Assembly (NCBI RefSeq): GCF_004001065.1
Contig: NZ_BIML01000026.1
Location: forward strand, 1-64,000
Length of the DNA stretch: 64,000 bases
Source: Paenibacillus xylaniclasticus
GTDB taxonomy: Bacteria; Bacillota; Bacilli; Paenibacillales; Paenibacillaceae
Direction: 5' to 3'
This document shows positions 1-7,429 of this stretch, piece after piece. The notes below the pieces were generated by a model. The model saw only the letters and a list, made by a program, of their open reading frames with translations, made no database searches and was not told where the DNA came from. A program made the translations under genes and the position numbers. Position 1 is the first letter of the stretch; each line of letters opens with the position of its first letter.

Positions 1-14
1 CGACAACGTTTAAC

Positions 15-43
15 ATCTTATCACATGATGTTCAGTTGTGCAA
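15..43 (-). promoter_or_regulatory. Strong promoter P2 facing the left edge (probable rRNA operon)
   Basis: On the minus strand there is a -35 TTGCAC (38-43), a 17-bp spacer and a -10 TAAGAT (15-20), preceded by a run of seven A that resembles an UP element. With P1 upstream it forms a tandem pair. B. subtilis has an rRNA operon (rrnI) after pdaB, so an rRNA operon just outside the window is the likely target. That target is inferred, not seen. Confidence 0.5.
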
Positions 44-130
44 GCTTTTTTTCGAATCTTTTCTTCAACTCAGTCGATTACTCAAACTCGCATTTCGCTT
101 GCCGGCTTTGTTCATCTCGGCCGGAATTAG

Positions 131-160
131 AATATACCACAGCTTGTCCACAATGCGCAA
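131..160 (-). promoter_or_regulatory. Promoter P1 facing the left edge (probable rRNA operon)
   Basis: Minus-strand -35 TTGCGC (155-160), 18-bp spacer, -10 TATATT (131-136), with AT-rich sequence (runs of T and A) just upstream. It lies about 115 bp upstream of P2. Tandem promoters with AT-rich upstream DNA are typical of Bacillales rRNA operons. No gene is visible between 1 and 257. Confidence 0.45.
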
Positions 161-257
161 CTGTTTTTTGAAAAAAGTTATTTCATTATTCACAACGCCT
201 ATCCATTCAAGCATCGTCATACGGGCCGCACAAGCACTCGGCAGCCCGCGGTTCGCA

Positions 258-479
258 TTAGCGGTAATTGCGCATATTCAATGCATAGCGCGATAGCTCC
301 TTCGGCGTTGCAATTCTTGCGAACATCCGGAAGATGATCTTGTATCGTTTCGCAATAGCTTGCTTAATATCATCATCTAGCCGGGAATCATGAAGGTCGA
401 GCATCATTTCATCCAATTCTTTGCGGAGGACGTAGTCGAATTCTTTGCATTCTTTTTCATTGAACAAAATTCCGAGCAT
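258..479 (-). CDS. Small conserved-looking protein of unknown function
   Basis: A 73-residue charged, helical protein with no signal peptide or membrane segment. I do not recognise a named family. The start chosen is the ATG at 479 because AAGGAGG lies 12 nt upstream; an in-frame start 10 codons earlier would lie upstream of this ribosome site and has none of its own. The sequence begins MLGILFNEKE and is rich in Asp, Glu, Arg and Lys, with an FARIATPKELSRY-like tail. It sits between spoIIM-like and the putative rRNA promoters, downstream of the spoIIM-like terminator, so it must have its own promoter. The good ribosome site and coding character make it likely real; function unknown. Confidence 0.6.
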   Translation of the reverse strand: MLGILFNEKECKEFDYVLRKELDEMMLDLHDSRLDDDIKQAIAKRYKIIFRMFARIATPKELSRYALNMRNYR

Positions 480-524
480 AACCGTAGTCGGCCTCCTTAC
501 AATGTGCATTAACGGGGTTAAAGA

Positions 525-560
525 AAAAAGCGTCCCGCTTCGTTCGCGTCGGACGCTTTC
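525..560 (-). terminator. Rho-independent terminator of the spoIIM-like gene
   Basis: Minus-strand hairpin with 9-bp stem AAAGCGTCC (527-535) and GGACGCTTT (551-559), followed on the minus strand by a T-rich run (TTTTTTCTTT). It lies about 40 nt after the stop codon of the spoIIM-like gene. Confidence 0.8.
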
Positions 561-598
561 TTCCGCTTTATTGTTATGCTCAAATAATGGTAAATTTA

Positions 599-1216
599 TT
601 ACTTCCCTAACAAGATGGGCGTCACCAGACTTTCGATTAACGAGGCGGCAAACAGCAGAACGGCAACACCGATCACGATCGGCACGGTTGCTTTTACATA
701 AGCCCCCGCTTCATGAGACAGCTTCGCGTCTCTGACGAATATTTGTCCCAGCAGTCGAAAAGCGAAAGAACCAGCTTTCATCCCATACGCCGCTGCAATA
801 ATAAGAACCGGAATTTCAATGATTCCGTGTGGCAGCAAGCCTCTTACTACAAGATCAAAAGCTGCCTCTCCTCCGTTAACTAGCGCGTACTTATGAACGA
901 AATAACCGAGGACCAGTCCATTGATCACGATGAAGTAAATAGGGAACAGCCCGAAGAAAAAGCCTAAATAAATGACCATTGCCCCTTTGATCGCGTTGTT
1001 AAAGAAGATGACGATAATCATCAGCAATGTCGGATTAGACGATTTGTCTATTGCCTCCGCCAAGCTGCGAATTCCTTCAAGCTGGCTGTTCATGTAATCA
1101 TTAAGCCCCGGAGTCGAGGTTCCCGCAACGATACCTGCTACGAATAGAACGAAAGCTACTGCAATATAAGTGCCCATTGACCGAAATTGGTCAAGCCATA
1201 CTGAAAGTCGAGACAT
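599..1216 (-). CDS. spoIIM: Stage II sporulation protein M family membrane protein
   Basis: A 205-residue integral membrane protein of the SpoIIM (DUF95) family. SpoIIM is part of the SpoIID-SpoIIM-SpoIIP machine that remodels septal peptidoglycan so the mother cell can engulf the forespore. The protein has an N-terminal membrane segment near 15-35, then four or so more hydrophobic segments, and the family signature LPHGIIEIPV near residue 130. The start at 1216 has AAAGGA 8 nt upstream. It is divergent from pdaB. In B. subtilis spoIIM lies elsewhere, so this copy may be the true spoIIM moved, or a second family member; the sequence alone does not decide. Confidence 0.75.
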   Translation of the reverse strand: MSRLSVWLDQFRSMGTYIAVAFVLFVAGIVAGTSTPGLNDYMNSQLEGIRSLAEAIDKSSNPTLLMIIVIFFNNAIKGAMVIYLGFFFGLFPIYFIVINGLVLGYFVHKYALVNGGEAAFDLVVRGLLPHGIIEIPVLIIAAAYGMKAGSFAFRLLGQIFVRDAKLSHEAGAYVKATVPIVIGVAVLLFAASLIESLVTPILLGK

Positions 1217-1320
1217 GGTTGTAATCCTTTCCGCTTAGGTTCAATTTGGATGAATATCCATCGTGTACGAGCATAGATTGTACTAGAACAAGCCCTTTAA
1301 CGAGAGGAGCGCCTAGTCCA

Positions 1321-2091
1321 ATGAATAGCTTTTATGTGTTGAACGGCAAACGGTTGAAACGATATTTGCTCGCCTCGGTAGCTGTCATATTCTCCGTCGG
1401 GATCATTTACGCCGAGCGAGACAATATTACCGTATTTGCGCCTCAGACGCCAGCTGCTATCTACAGCATTCCAACCGAGAAGAAAGTGGTCGCCCTCACC
1501 TTCGATATTAGCTGGGGCGATAAACGTGCCGAGCCGATACTCGAAATATTGAAAGAGAAAAATGTTAAGAACGTAACGTTCTTCCTCTCCTCCCCATGGA
1601 GCCAGTCTCATCCGGAAATCGTCAAAAAAATTGCAGCCGCTGGATACGAGATCGGAAGCCATGGCCACAAGCACGACAATTACAGCAAATACGGCGACGA
1701 AGAAATCCGCACCCAAATTACAACCGCTCATACGATTTTATCAAGCATTACGGGCAAATCGCCAACTTTGATCCGGCTGCCGAACGGTGATTTCGATAAA
1801 CGTGTACTGCGTATCGCTGAGGAGCTGAATTACAAGGTCATTCAATGGGATACCGACTCGCAGGACTGGCTGAACATCGGTACGGCCAAAATTATCGACC
1901 GCGTCGTTAACCGCGCCCACCCGGGAGATATCATTCTGATGCATGCAAGCGACTCCGTCAAACAGACGCATGAAGCTCTCCCCGTCATTATCGACCAACT
2001 CCGCGCCAAAGGATACGAGTTCGTCACCGTTACCCAATTGATCGGGCAGACGGAGGTTCAAGGTAAAACCGTCCATTTACCACTGCTTTAG
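1321..2091 (+). CDS. pdaB: Polysaccharide deacetylase family sporulation protein PdaB
   Basis: A 256-residue carbohydrate esterase family 4 (NodB-like) protein that in B. subtilis (YbaN) is needed to keep spores stable late in sporulation. There is one N-terminal signal or membrane anchor (about residues 13-30) followed by a NodB domain. The start at 1321 is chosen for GAGAGGAG 10 nt upstream; the longer frame has none. Metal motif 1 reads TFDISWG, so the usual second Asp of TFDD is replaced by Ile; motif 2 SHGHKH keeps its histidines. This is the same deviation I associate with PdaB proteins. Convergent with kbaA and divergent from the spoIIM-like gene, in the conserved cwlD-salA-gerD-kbaA-pdaB cluster. 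Confidence 0.85.
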   Translation: MNSFYVLNGKRLKRYLLASVAVIFSVGIIYAERDNITVFAPQTPAAIYSIPTEKKVVALTFDISWGDKRAEPILEILKEKNVKNVTFFLSSPWSQSHPEIVKKIAAAGYEIGSHGHKHDNYSKYGDEEIRTQITTAHTILSSITGKSPTLIRLPNGDFDKRVLRIAEELNYKVIQWDTDSQDWLNIGTAKIIDRVVNRAHPGDIILMHASDSVKQTHEALPVIIDQLRAKGYEFVTVTQLIGQTEVQGKTVHLPLL

Positions 2092-2095
2092 AATA

Positions 2096-2125
2096 CAAAA
2101 AACAAGGGCTAATGTCGCCCTTGTT
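2096..2125 (-). terminator. Bidirectional terminator between pdaB and kbaA
   Basis: Perfect 9-bp stem AACAAGGGC (2101-2109) and GCCCTTGTT (2117-2125). On the minus strand it is followed by six T, so it ends kbaA efficiently; on the plus strand it follows the pdaB stop with a weaker T tract. Confidence 0.8.
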
Positions 2126-2128
2126 CGA

Positions 2129-2761
2129 TTACGAGGCCGGTTTCGCGATTGTCGCGGAATCGGCTTCCTGCTTGCTGCTGCCCACAAGCCGATGAAGCAT
2201 AAAAATAAGATACGTGTTGCACACGAACAACGGCGTTACCATAAAGATCACGGATACGACATTCGTCTCTCCGCTAATGCTCGGCCAAGCCTCCAGCACG
2301 GTTACAACGAACATGAAGAACACGGTCGGTACAAATCCGCTTCTATTCGTCTGCTTAACCTTGAGCATCGCAACGACAACCGAGCCGACGGCCAGCACAA
2401 GCGGCAGCACCCAGTACAGCCAATCGCCCAGCTTGTCCTTATAGCCATACAGCATATATCCGAGCGCTGCAACAGCGAATACAGACGTGTAGCCCTGGAG
2501 CGTCGTCCACATAAACTTTTGCCGAGTCATACTTAGTGCAATGTAATTCAGCGTCAGATAGGCGAAAAAGCCCATCATGGCAAATACGCCAATCATTAAG
2601 CCGCTGATAGCCATCATCAATGCGTTGTAACCCGTCTCCTCCACTTTAAGAAAGCCATAGGACTGGTCAGTAAATTGAAGCGCCAGCCCGAGCACAAGGC
2701 ATACTGCAGCACCGATTGCCATACTGCTCCAGAATAAGAAAAATAATTTGCGCAATGTCAT
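2129..2761 (-). CDS. kbaA: KinB-signalling pathway activation protein KbaA
   Basis: A 210-residue polytopic membrane protein with about six hydrophobic segments (roughly 5-27, 45-68, 80-105, 112-128, 140-158, 165-185). KbaA activates the sensor kinase KinB, which feeds phosphate into the Spo0 phosphorelay at the start of sporulation. The call rests on size, topology and its place between gerD and pdaB, exactly as in B. subtilis. GGGAGG lies 13 nt before the start, a rather long spacing. It ends at the shared terminator with pdaB and is divergent from gerD. Confidence 0.8.
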   Translation of the reverse strand: MTLRKLFFLFWSSMAIGAAVCLVLGLALQFTDQSYGFLKVEETGYNALMMAISGLMIGVFAMMGFFAYLTLNYIALSMTRQKFMWTTLQGYTSVFAVAALGYMLYGYKDKLGDWLYWVLPLVLAVGSVVVAMLKVKQTNRSGFVPTVFFMFVVTVLEAWPSISGETNVVSVIFMVTPLFVCNTYLIFMLHRLVGSSKQEADSATIAKPAS

Positions 2762-2993
2762 GCTTTCGTCTCATCCTCCCACAGCTTAACGGAAAACGTC
2801 GATTATTGATGGATATGCATATTTGTCATACTGTCCTTTATTTTACCATGTCCGAATTAAAAAGCTAACCTCCACTCATGATAATCAGGTGAACTTTGTG
2901 CATACTAACATTAATAACCGGTATAGGCTCGCGACTGACAGCTTTCGCTCTTTCGTTGAGCCGTGTGAAGTGATGGAAGGAGACTGACGAATC

Positions 2994-3686
2994 ATGGTCA
3001 TCCGATGGCGATTGGGACAAGTCGGAGCCGCGCTGGCTGCTATAATCACGCTGACGTCTTGCGGCGCCGAGCCGGCCCCTCAGAACGAGTCAATGAGCTA
3101 CAAAGATATGAAATCGATGGTGATCGATATTCTGAAGACCGAGGATGCACAGAAGGCGATCCAGGAATCGACAAGCCAAATGTCTGGCGGCTCCGGGCTC
3201 AACTCCAAGCTGCTATCCGTACAGGATCAGGAGCAGGTTCGTATGGCGGTCAAAGAGGTGCTCGTATCACCCGAATACGATAAAGTGATCAAGCAGCTGA
3301 TGACGGACCCTCGGTTCGCAGGCGAATTTGCCAAAACCGTCAACTCACAAAATAAACAGATCCATAAAGACTTGTTAAAGGACCCTGCTTATCAGAAGGA
3401 TTTGATTTCAGTCTTGAAGTCGCCAGAGGTCGATAAAATGATTCTGGAGGTGCTGCAGGGCCCGGAATACCGTAAAACGGTCATGTCCCTCATGCAGGAC
3501 GCCATGCAAAATCCGCTGTTCAAGCTTGAGGTGCTCAATCTGTTGAAAAAAGCGGTGCAGGAAGAGCTCAAGCCATCTGAGTCTGGAGATAAGCAGAGTC
3601 AAAGCGGCGGTGAGGGCGGCGGCGAGGGCGAATCGTCCAAGGAATCCGAAGGCGGTGGCAGCGAGGAGGAAGGCTCCCCACTCTAA
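2994..3686 (+). CDS. gerD: Spore germination lipoprotein GerD
   Basis: A 230-residue lipoprotein. The N-terminus is a lipoprotein signal peptide with lipobox LTSC (Cys at residue 23). The body is alpha-helical and repetitive, and the last 35 residues are a Gly/Ser/Glu-rich tail. GerD sits in the spore inner membrane and is needed for clustering of nutrient germinant receptors (the germinosome). GGAAGGAG lies 9-10 nt before the ATG. A hexamer-like CATACTA at 2901-2907 matches the -10 of sigma-G promoters, which control gerD in B. subtilis, but I see no good -35. It is convergent with salA. Confidence 0.88.
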   Translation: MVIRWRLGQVGAALAAIITLTSCGAEPAPQNESMSYKDMKSMVIDILKTEDAQKAIQESTSQMSGGSGLNSKLLSVQDQEQVRMAVKEVLVSPEYDKVIKQLMTDPRFAGEFAKTVNSQNKQIHKDLLKDPAYQKDLISVLKSPEVDKMILEVLQGPEYRKTVMSLMQDAMQNPLFKLEVLNLLKKAVQEELKPSESGDKQSQSGGEGGGEGESSKESEGGGSEEEGSPL

Positions 3687-3699
3687 CAATGTACCAACA

Positions 3700-3746
3700 A
3701 ACAACACCCAGCCATGCATTCATGACGGATGCGGCTGGGTGTTGTT
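3700..3746. terminator. Bidirectional hairpin between gerD and salA
   Basis: A perfect 14-bp inverted repeat, AACAACACCCAGCC (3700-3713) and GGCTGGGTGTTGTT (3733-3746), sits between the two convergent stop codons. T tracts are weak on both sides, but the stem is strong and the position is right. Confidence 0.7.
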
Positions 3747-3759
3747 CGTTCGGGTTCTC

Positions 3760-4827
3760 TTAAAATTTCGCGATGACACGGCTGGCAAGCTCGGCATACA
3801 GTTGACCGGTCTCACTGTCCGCTTTATAGACCGACGGAGAGAAGTCCGGCTCGGATACATGGTTGTCCGGCGCTCCGAGCGGAACTTGGGCCAGCAGCTC
3901 CGCATTGAGCTGCTCCGCGAGGCGGGCGCCGCCTCCGCGGCCGAACACATACTCCTTCTCGCCGCTGTGGCGATTGTAGTAATAAGACATATTCTCTACA
4001 ACGCCAATAATGTTATGCTCCGTCTTGATCGCCATCGCGCCTGCACGCGCCGCGACGAAAGCGGCTGTCGCATGCGGTGTAGTAACGATAATTTCCTGGC
4101 TTTGGGGAATAATCTGATGCACATCGAGCGCAATATCGCCCGTTCCCGGCGGAAGATCAAGCAGCATATAGTCGAGCTCGCCCCACTCCACTTCAGCGAA
4201 GAAGTTGCGAAGCATTTTGCCAAGCATTGGCCCGCGCCATACAACCGGGCTGTTATCCTCGACGAAGAAGCCCATCGACATGACCTTCACCCCGAAACGC
4301 TCGATCGGAATGATGCGATCATCCACTACCTGCGGCCTCTCCTCAATTCCCATCATATCCGGCACACTAAAGCCATAAATATCGGCATCAATCAAACCGA
4401 CACGCTTGCCTGCACGCGACAGAGCGACGGCCAAATTGACCGTAACCGTCGACTTACCGACCCCGCCCTTACCGCTGGCAATGGCAATAAATTTCGTACC
4501 GCTCTCCGGAGACAGCAGCGTCGTCGGTTCAATCAGCCCTCCATGTCCCTTCACAGGACCGCTTTGCCCCGCTGTACCTGTCTCAGGCTGAGCTGCTCCC
4601 GCTTCCGTACGGAAACGAAAATGAACGGTCTGGACGCCTTCAGAAGCTAGCGCACTGCGCAGCGCTGGCTCCAATGCGGTTTGATCATCGGCTTTAGCAG
4701 TCAATACCGTCATGGAAATGCCGCTCTCTTTGACTACAACGTCACGGAACTGCGCTGCCTTGCCTGCTTCCCCCTGTCCATCCGCTGCTTTGCGGACAAT
4801 CTCGATGATCTGTTCTCGGGTTAACAT
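3760..4827 (-). CDS. salA: SalA/Mrp-family P-loop ATPase
   Basis: A 355-residue Mrp/NBP35 (ParA-like) ATPase. Residues 1-70 form a DUF59/MIP18-type domain, followed by a Pro/Gly-rich linker and the ATPase with deviant Walker A KGGVGKST (about 120-127) and DADIYG (about 150). In B. subtilis the gene at this place, salA, codes for a regulator that represses scoC and so derepresses protease genes; other Mrp proteins carry iron-sulfur clusters. The Cys-x-x-Cys that cluster carriers have after ENMSY is absent here (the sequence continues YYNRHSGEK), which fits SalA better. The start at 4827 is chosen because AAGGTGG is 10 nt upstream; an ATG at 4836 is too close. It follows cwlD by about 110 nt. 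Confidence 0.82.
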   Translation of the reverse strand: MLTREQIIEIVRKAADGQGEAGKAAQFRDVVVKESGISMTVLTAKADDQTALEPALRSALASEGVQTVHFRFRTEAGAAQPETGTAGQSGPVKGHGGLIEPTTLLSPESGTKFIAIASGKGGVGKSTVTVNLAVALSRAGKRVGLIDADIYGFSVPDMMGIEERPQVVDDRIIPIERFGVKVMSMGFFVEDNSPVVWRGPMLGKMLRNFFAEVEWGELDYMLLDLPPGTGDIALDVHQIIPQSQEIIVTTPHATAAFVAARAGAMAIKTEHNIIGVVENMSYYYNRHSGEKEYVFGRGGGARLAEQLNAELLAQVPLGAPDNHVSEPDFSPSVYKADSETGQLYAELASRVIAKF

Positions 4828-4937
4828 CGTTCTCATTCCACCTTCTTAGCTATATACGTTACCGAAATTGGCGTTCGAATTTCGAATATTATGGTTCTGA
4901 CTGCTATTATAACATAGTCACTGACGCGTTGTTCGAT

Positions 4938-5720
4938 TCACGAAAGAGGAGCAGCCGATGAGGCGGTTCCAAGCTTCTCTCCACTGCTAAAGCGCAGAAT
5001 CCCTTGATAGATCGCAGCGGCGACAGCTCGCTGATAGTTCCCGTCCGCAAGCCTCCGAGCCTCATCCGGATTGGATAAAAATCCGACCTCAACTAGCGCC
5101 ATCGGAATGTCCGTTATCTGCTTCATCAGATACACCTCATTTTTAATAACGGAAGCGACTCGGCTCGTAGTGGCCAGCTTGTTTTTGATTTCGTCTTGAA
5201 TAAGAGCTGCAATCTGAGCATTGCTTTCATTACTCGGATAGAAAAAGGTTTGCGCTCCTGACCATTTCGGAGACGGAATGCTGTTCATGTGGATACTAAT
5301 GACTAGGTGCGGCTTAGCCTGCTTGATGAACTCCGCACGCTTGACCAGATCCTCCGTCTTTCTTCTTGCGACGGCTTTCGTATCTTTCCCCGCCAAGTCG
5401 TAATCGCCTTCACGGGTCATGACAACGAGCGCACCCGCCTGCTGCAAATAATCGCGCAAATAAATAGCGATCGCTAAATTCAAATCCTTCTCAATATCCC
5501 CCTGCTTGCTGACGGCTCCGCCATCAATTCCGCCGTGACCGGCATCAATAACGACTGTCTTGCCTGACAAAGGAAGCGACCAGGTCGACATGGTCCGTGT
5601 AGATGGCAAATCGTTCAGAATCAGCGCAGCAGCCGCAATGATAATGAGTGCACCGATTGCAATTCGCACCGCCCCCTTGTAATTCAGCCAGACAACAATC
5701 CGGTTTCGATACCGCCGCAT
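4938..5720 (-). CDS. cwlD: N-acetylmuramoyl-L-alanine amidase CwlD
   Basis: A 260-residue zinc amidase (Amidase_3) that removes peptide side chains from spore cortex muramic acid, the first step in making muramic-delta-lactam, which germination lytic enzymes need. One membrane segment (about 20-37) anchors it; the catalytic domain follows with zinc ligands H62 (DAGHGG), E77 and H144 (SIHMNS) and the catalytic E211 (VEVGFLSN). The ATG at 5720 is used because GAGGTGG lies 7 nt upstream. It precedes salA, as in B. subtilis. A sigma-E-like promoter lies in the gap after cysN. Confidence 0.9.
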   Translation of the reverse strand: MRRYRNRIVVWLNYKGAVRIAIGALIIIAAAALILNDLPSTRTMSTWSLPLSGKTVVIDAGHGGIDGGAVSKQGDIEKDLNLAIAIYLRDYLQQAGALVVMTREGDYDLAGKDTKAVARRKTEDLVKRAEFIKQAKPHLVISIHMNSIPSPKWSGAQTFFYPSNESNAQIAALIQDEIKNKLATTSRVASVIKNEVYLMKQITDIPMALVEVGFLSNPDEARRLADGNYQRAVAAAIYQGILRFSSGEKLGTASSAAPLS

Positions 5721-5782
5721 AAAAAAACCACCTCGTCCCATGCGATTGGTAAGCGGGCTTGCAGCAAAGCCTGTACTTTACC

Positions 5783-5813
5783 ATCCTTATGGGACTAGGT
5801 GATCGAATATGAC
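5783..5813 (-). promoter_or_regulatory. Candidate sigma-E promoter for cwlD
   Basis: In the 104-nt gap between cysN and cwlD the minus strand reads GTCATATT (5806-5813), then 14 nt, then CATAAGGAT (5783-5791). The first element matches the sigma-E -35 (KMATATT) and the second matches CATA of the -10 only. B. subtilis cwlD is transcribed in the mother cell by sigma-E. The site would separate cwlD from the sulfate genes upstream. Confidence 0.35.
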
Positions 5814-5824
5814 TCGGTTATAGT

Positions 5825-7429
5825 TTATCCTTTATTTCGAACAAGAATTTTACGGTATTTGCCGAAGGCTCCGGTTGTACCGTTACCCGCTTCTAGACCA
5901 TTCACGTCAAGTATAGGCAATTGTGGATCACGAGCGCCGAAGCCTGTAAATATGCCGCCACGGATATTAGCGAAGCCGACATCCGACTGCAGATCGAAAT
6001 CGGAAGGATATGCGCATTGCTCACTTTGTAGAGGAAGCATATCTCCCTTATTGTACGTAACCGCTGGATGTTTGTCCCGCAGCACCATATTCATCTCCGG
6101 CTCAAACCAGAAGCTGTCAAATAGATTGACTTGCAGCTTAGTATCTCCGTCCTGTAAATATACGCCATCTTGATTCTCGCTGCCTACGGATACTACAACA
6201 CCGCATGCCGCTGTAGCATGTGTGACACGGTCAATGAGAATTAGCGCGCCCATCGTTTTGTGTTGAAGAAACTCATCGACAACGAGCGGTTCAGACACGA
6301 CGATATCGCAGCTGATAAGCTCGTTCTTAACCGCAGTAGAAGTAGCAAGCAGGCTGCCGGTGTTGACGTCTACCTTATGGTGCAAGTCTGTCACGACGGC
6401 TGGAAGCAGCCTCGTGCCCAGCTTAATCCAATATTCCTTGCTCGGAACGAGCTGCTGTTCATCCATCCACAAGATCGTCGTCGTAATCGTAGTCGCCGTC
6501 TTCAAGCCTGCATCCTTAGTGAGCACGCAGCCGCGCGAAATGTCGACCTCACGATCCAGCTGAATCGTCACCGGCTGCCCGGCGACAGCGCTGCCCGCCT
6601 TCTTATCTCCAATGTGAATGGACTTCACGATTGCCGTTTCGCCGCTTGGCAGAATCGTTAGCATCTCGCCGACTTCAATCTTACCGGCCTCAATCTGTCC
6701 CTGGAAGCCGCGGAAGCTATGATCTGGGCGGCTTACACGCTGAACCGGCATGTAGAAGCCGCTCTCGGCGGCATCCGTCGAAATATCGACCGTTTCCAGA
6801 TGCTCTAGCAGTGCCGGACCGTTATACCATTCCATATTGGAGGAACGCTGCGTCACGTTGTCGCCCTCCGTTGCCGAGACCGGAATAATAACGGTATTCT
6901 CCAGACGAAGCTCCTTGCACAGTTGCTGAATATCCTCGGTAATGCTCAGAAACCGTTGTTTATCGTAGCCGACAAGGTCGATTTTATTCACTGCGAATAT
7001 AAAATGCTTAATTCCCATCAACGCGCATATACGAGCGTGGCGACGAGTTTGTACCAGAACGCCTTTCTTGGCGTCGATCAAAATAATGGCTAAATCAGCA
7101 AAAGATGCGCCGACGGCCATGTTACGCGTATATTCTTCATGCCCTGGCGTATCGGCGACGATAAAGCTGCGCTTAGCGGTGTTGAAGTAGCGGTAGGCAA
7201 CGTCAATCGTAATGCCTTGCTCCCGCTCCGCCATCAGACCGTCAAGCAGCAGCGAATAATCGATCGCTCCGTTGCGGCTGCCAACCTGACTGTCCAGCAT
7301 GAGAGCCTGCTCCTGATCGGCATACAGCATTTTGGAATCGTATAGAATATGACCGATAAGCGTGGACTTGCCGTCGTCAACGCTGCCGCAAGTTATAAAT
7401 TTAAGAAGACCGCTCGCTGTCTGACTCAT
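5825..7429 (-). CDS. cysN: Sulfate adenylyltransferase subunit 1 (GTPase, CysN) with C-terminal extension
   Basis: A 534-residue translation-factor-like GTPase that couples GTP hydrolysis to APS synthesis from sulfate and ATP by CysD. The G motifs are GSVDDGKST (15-23), DTPGHE (93-98) and NKID (148-151), with the REQGITID switch I near 69-76 and two beta-barrel domains up to about residue 413. About 120 residues follow, against about 45 in E. coli CysN; they lack a P-loop, so this is not the CysC kinase of CysNC fusions. Its ATG overlaps the cysD stop by one base (TAATG), implying coupled translation. Confidence 0.9.
   Translation of the reverse strand: MSQTASGLLKFITCGSVDDGKSTLIGHILYDSKMLYADQEQALMLDSQVGSRNGAIDYSLLLDGLMAEREQGITIDVAYRYFNTAKRSFIVADTPGHEEYTRNMAVGASFADLAIILIDAKKGVLVQTRRHARICALMGIKHFIFAVNKIDLVGYDKQRFLSITEDIQQLCKELRLENTVIIPVSATEGDNVTQRSSNMEWYNGPALLEHLETVDISTDAAESGFYMPVQRVSRPDHSFRGFQGQIEAGKIEVGEMLTILPSGETAIVKSIHIGDKKAGSAVAGQPVTIQLDREVDISRGCVLTKDAGLKTATTITTTILWMDEQQLVPSKEYWIKLGTRLLPAVVTDLHHKVDVNTGSLLATSTAVKNELISCDIVVSEPLVVDEFLQHKTMGALILIDRVTHATAACGVVVSVGSENQDGVYLQDGDTKLQVNLFDSFWFEPEMNMVLRDKHPAVTYNKGDMLPLQSEQCAYPSDFDLQSDVGFANIRGGIFTGFGARDPQLPILDVNGLEAGNGTTGAFGKYRKILVRNKG

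Noticed and set aside
3610-4650. Long plus-strand open frame (about 346 codons) opposite salA
   Set aside because: It lies antisense to a clear Mrp-family gene, starts inside gerD, and has no family-like motifs or ribosome site.
5825-7429. CysNC fusion (APS kinase domain at the CysN C-terminus)
   Set aside because: The tail has no GxxGxGKST P-loop, and CysH here is of the type that uses APS directly, so a kinase is not needed.
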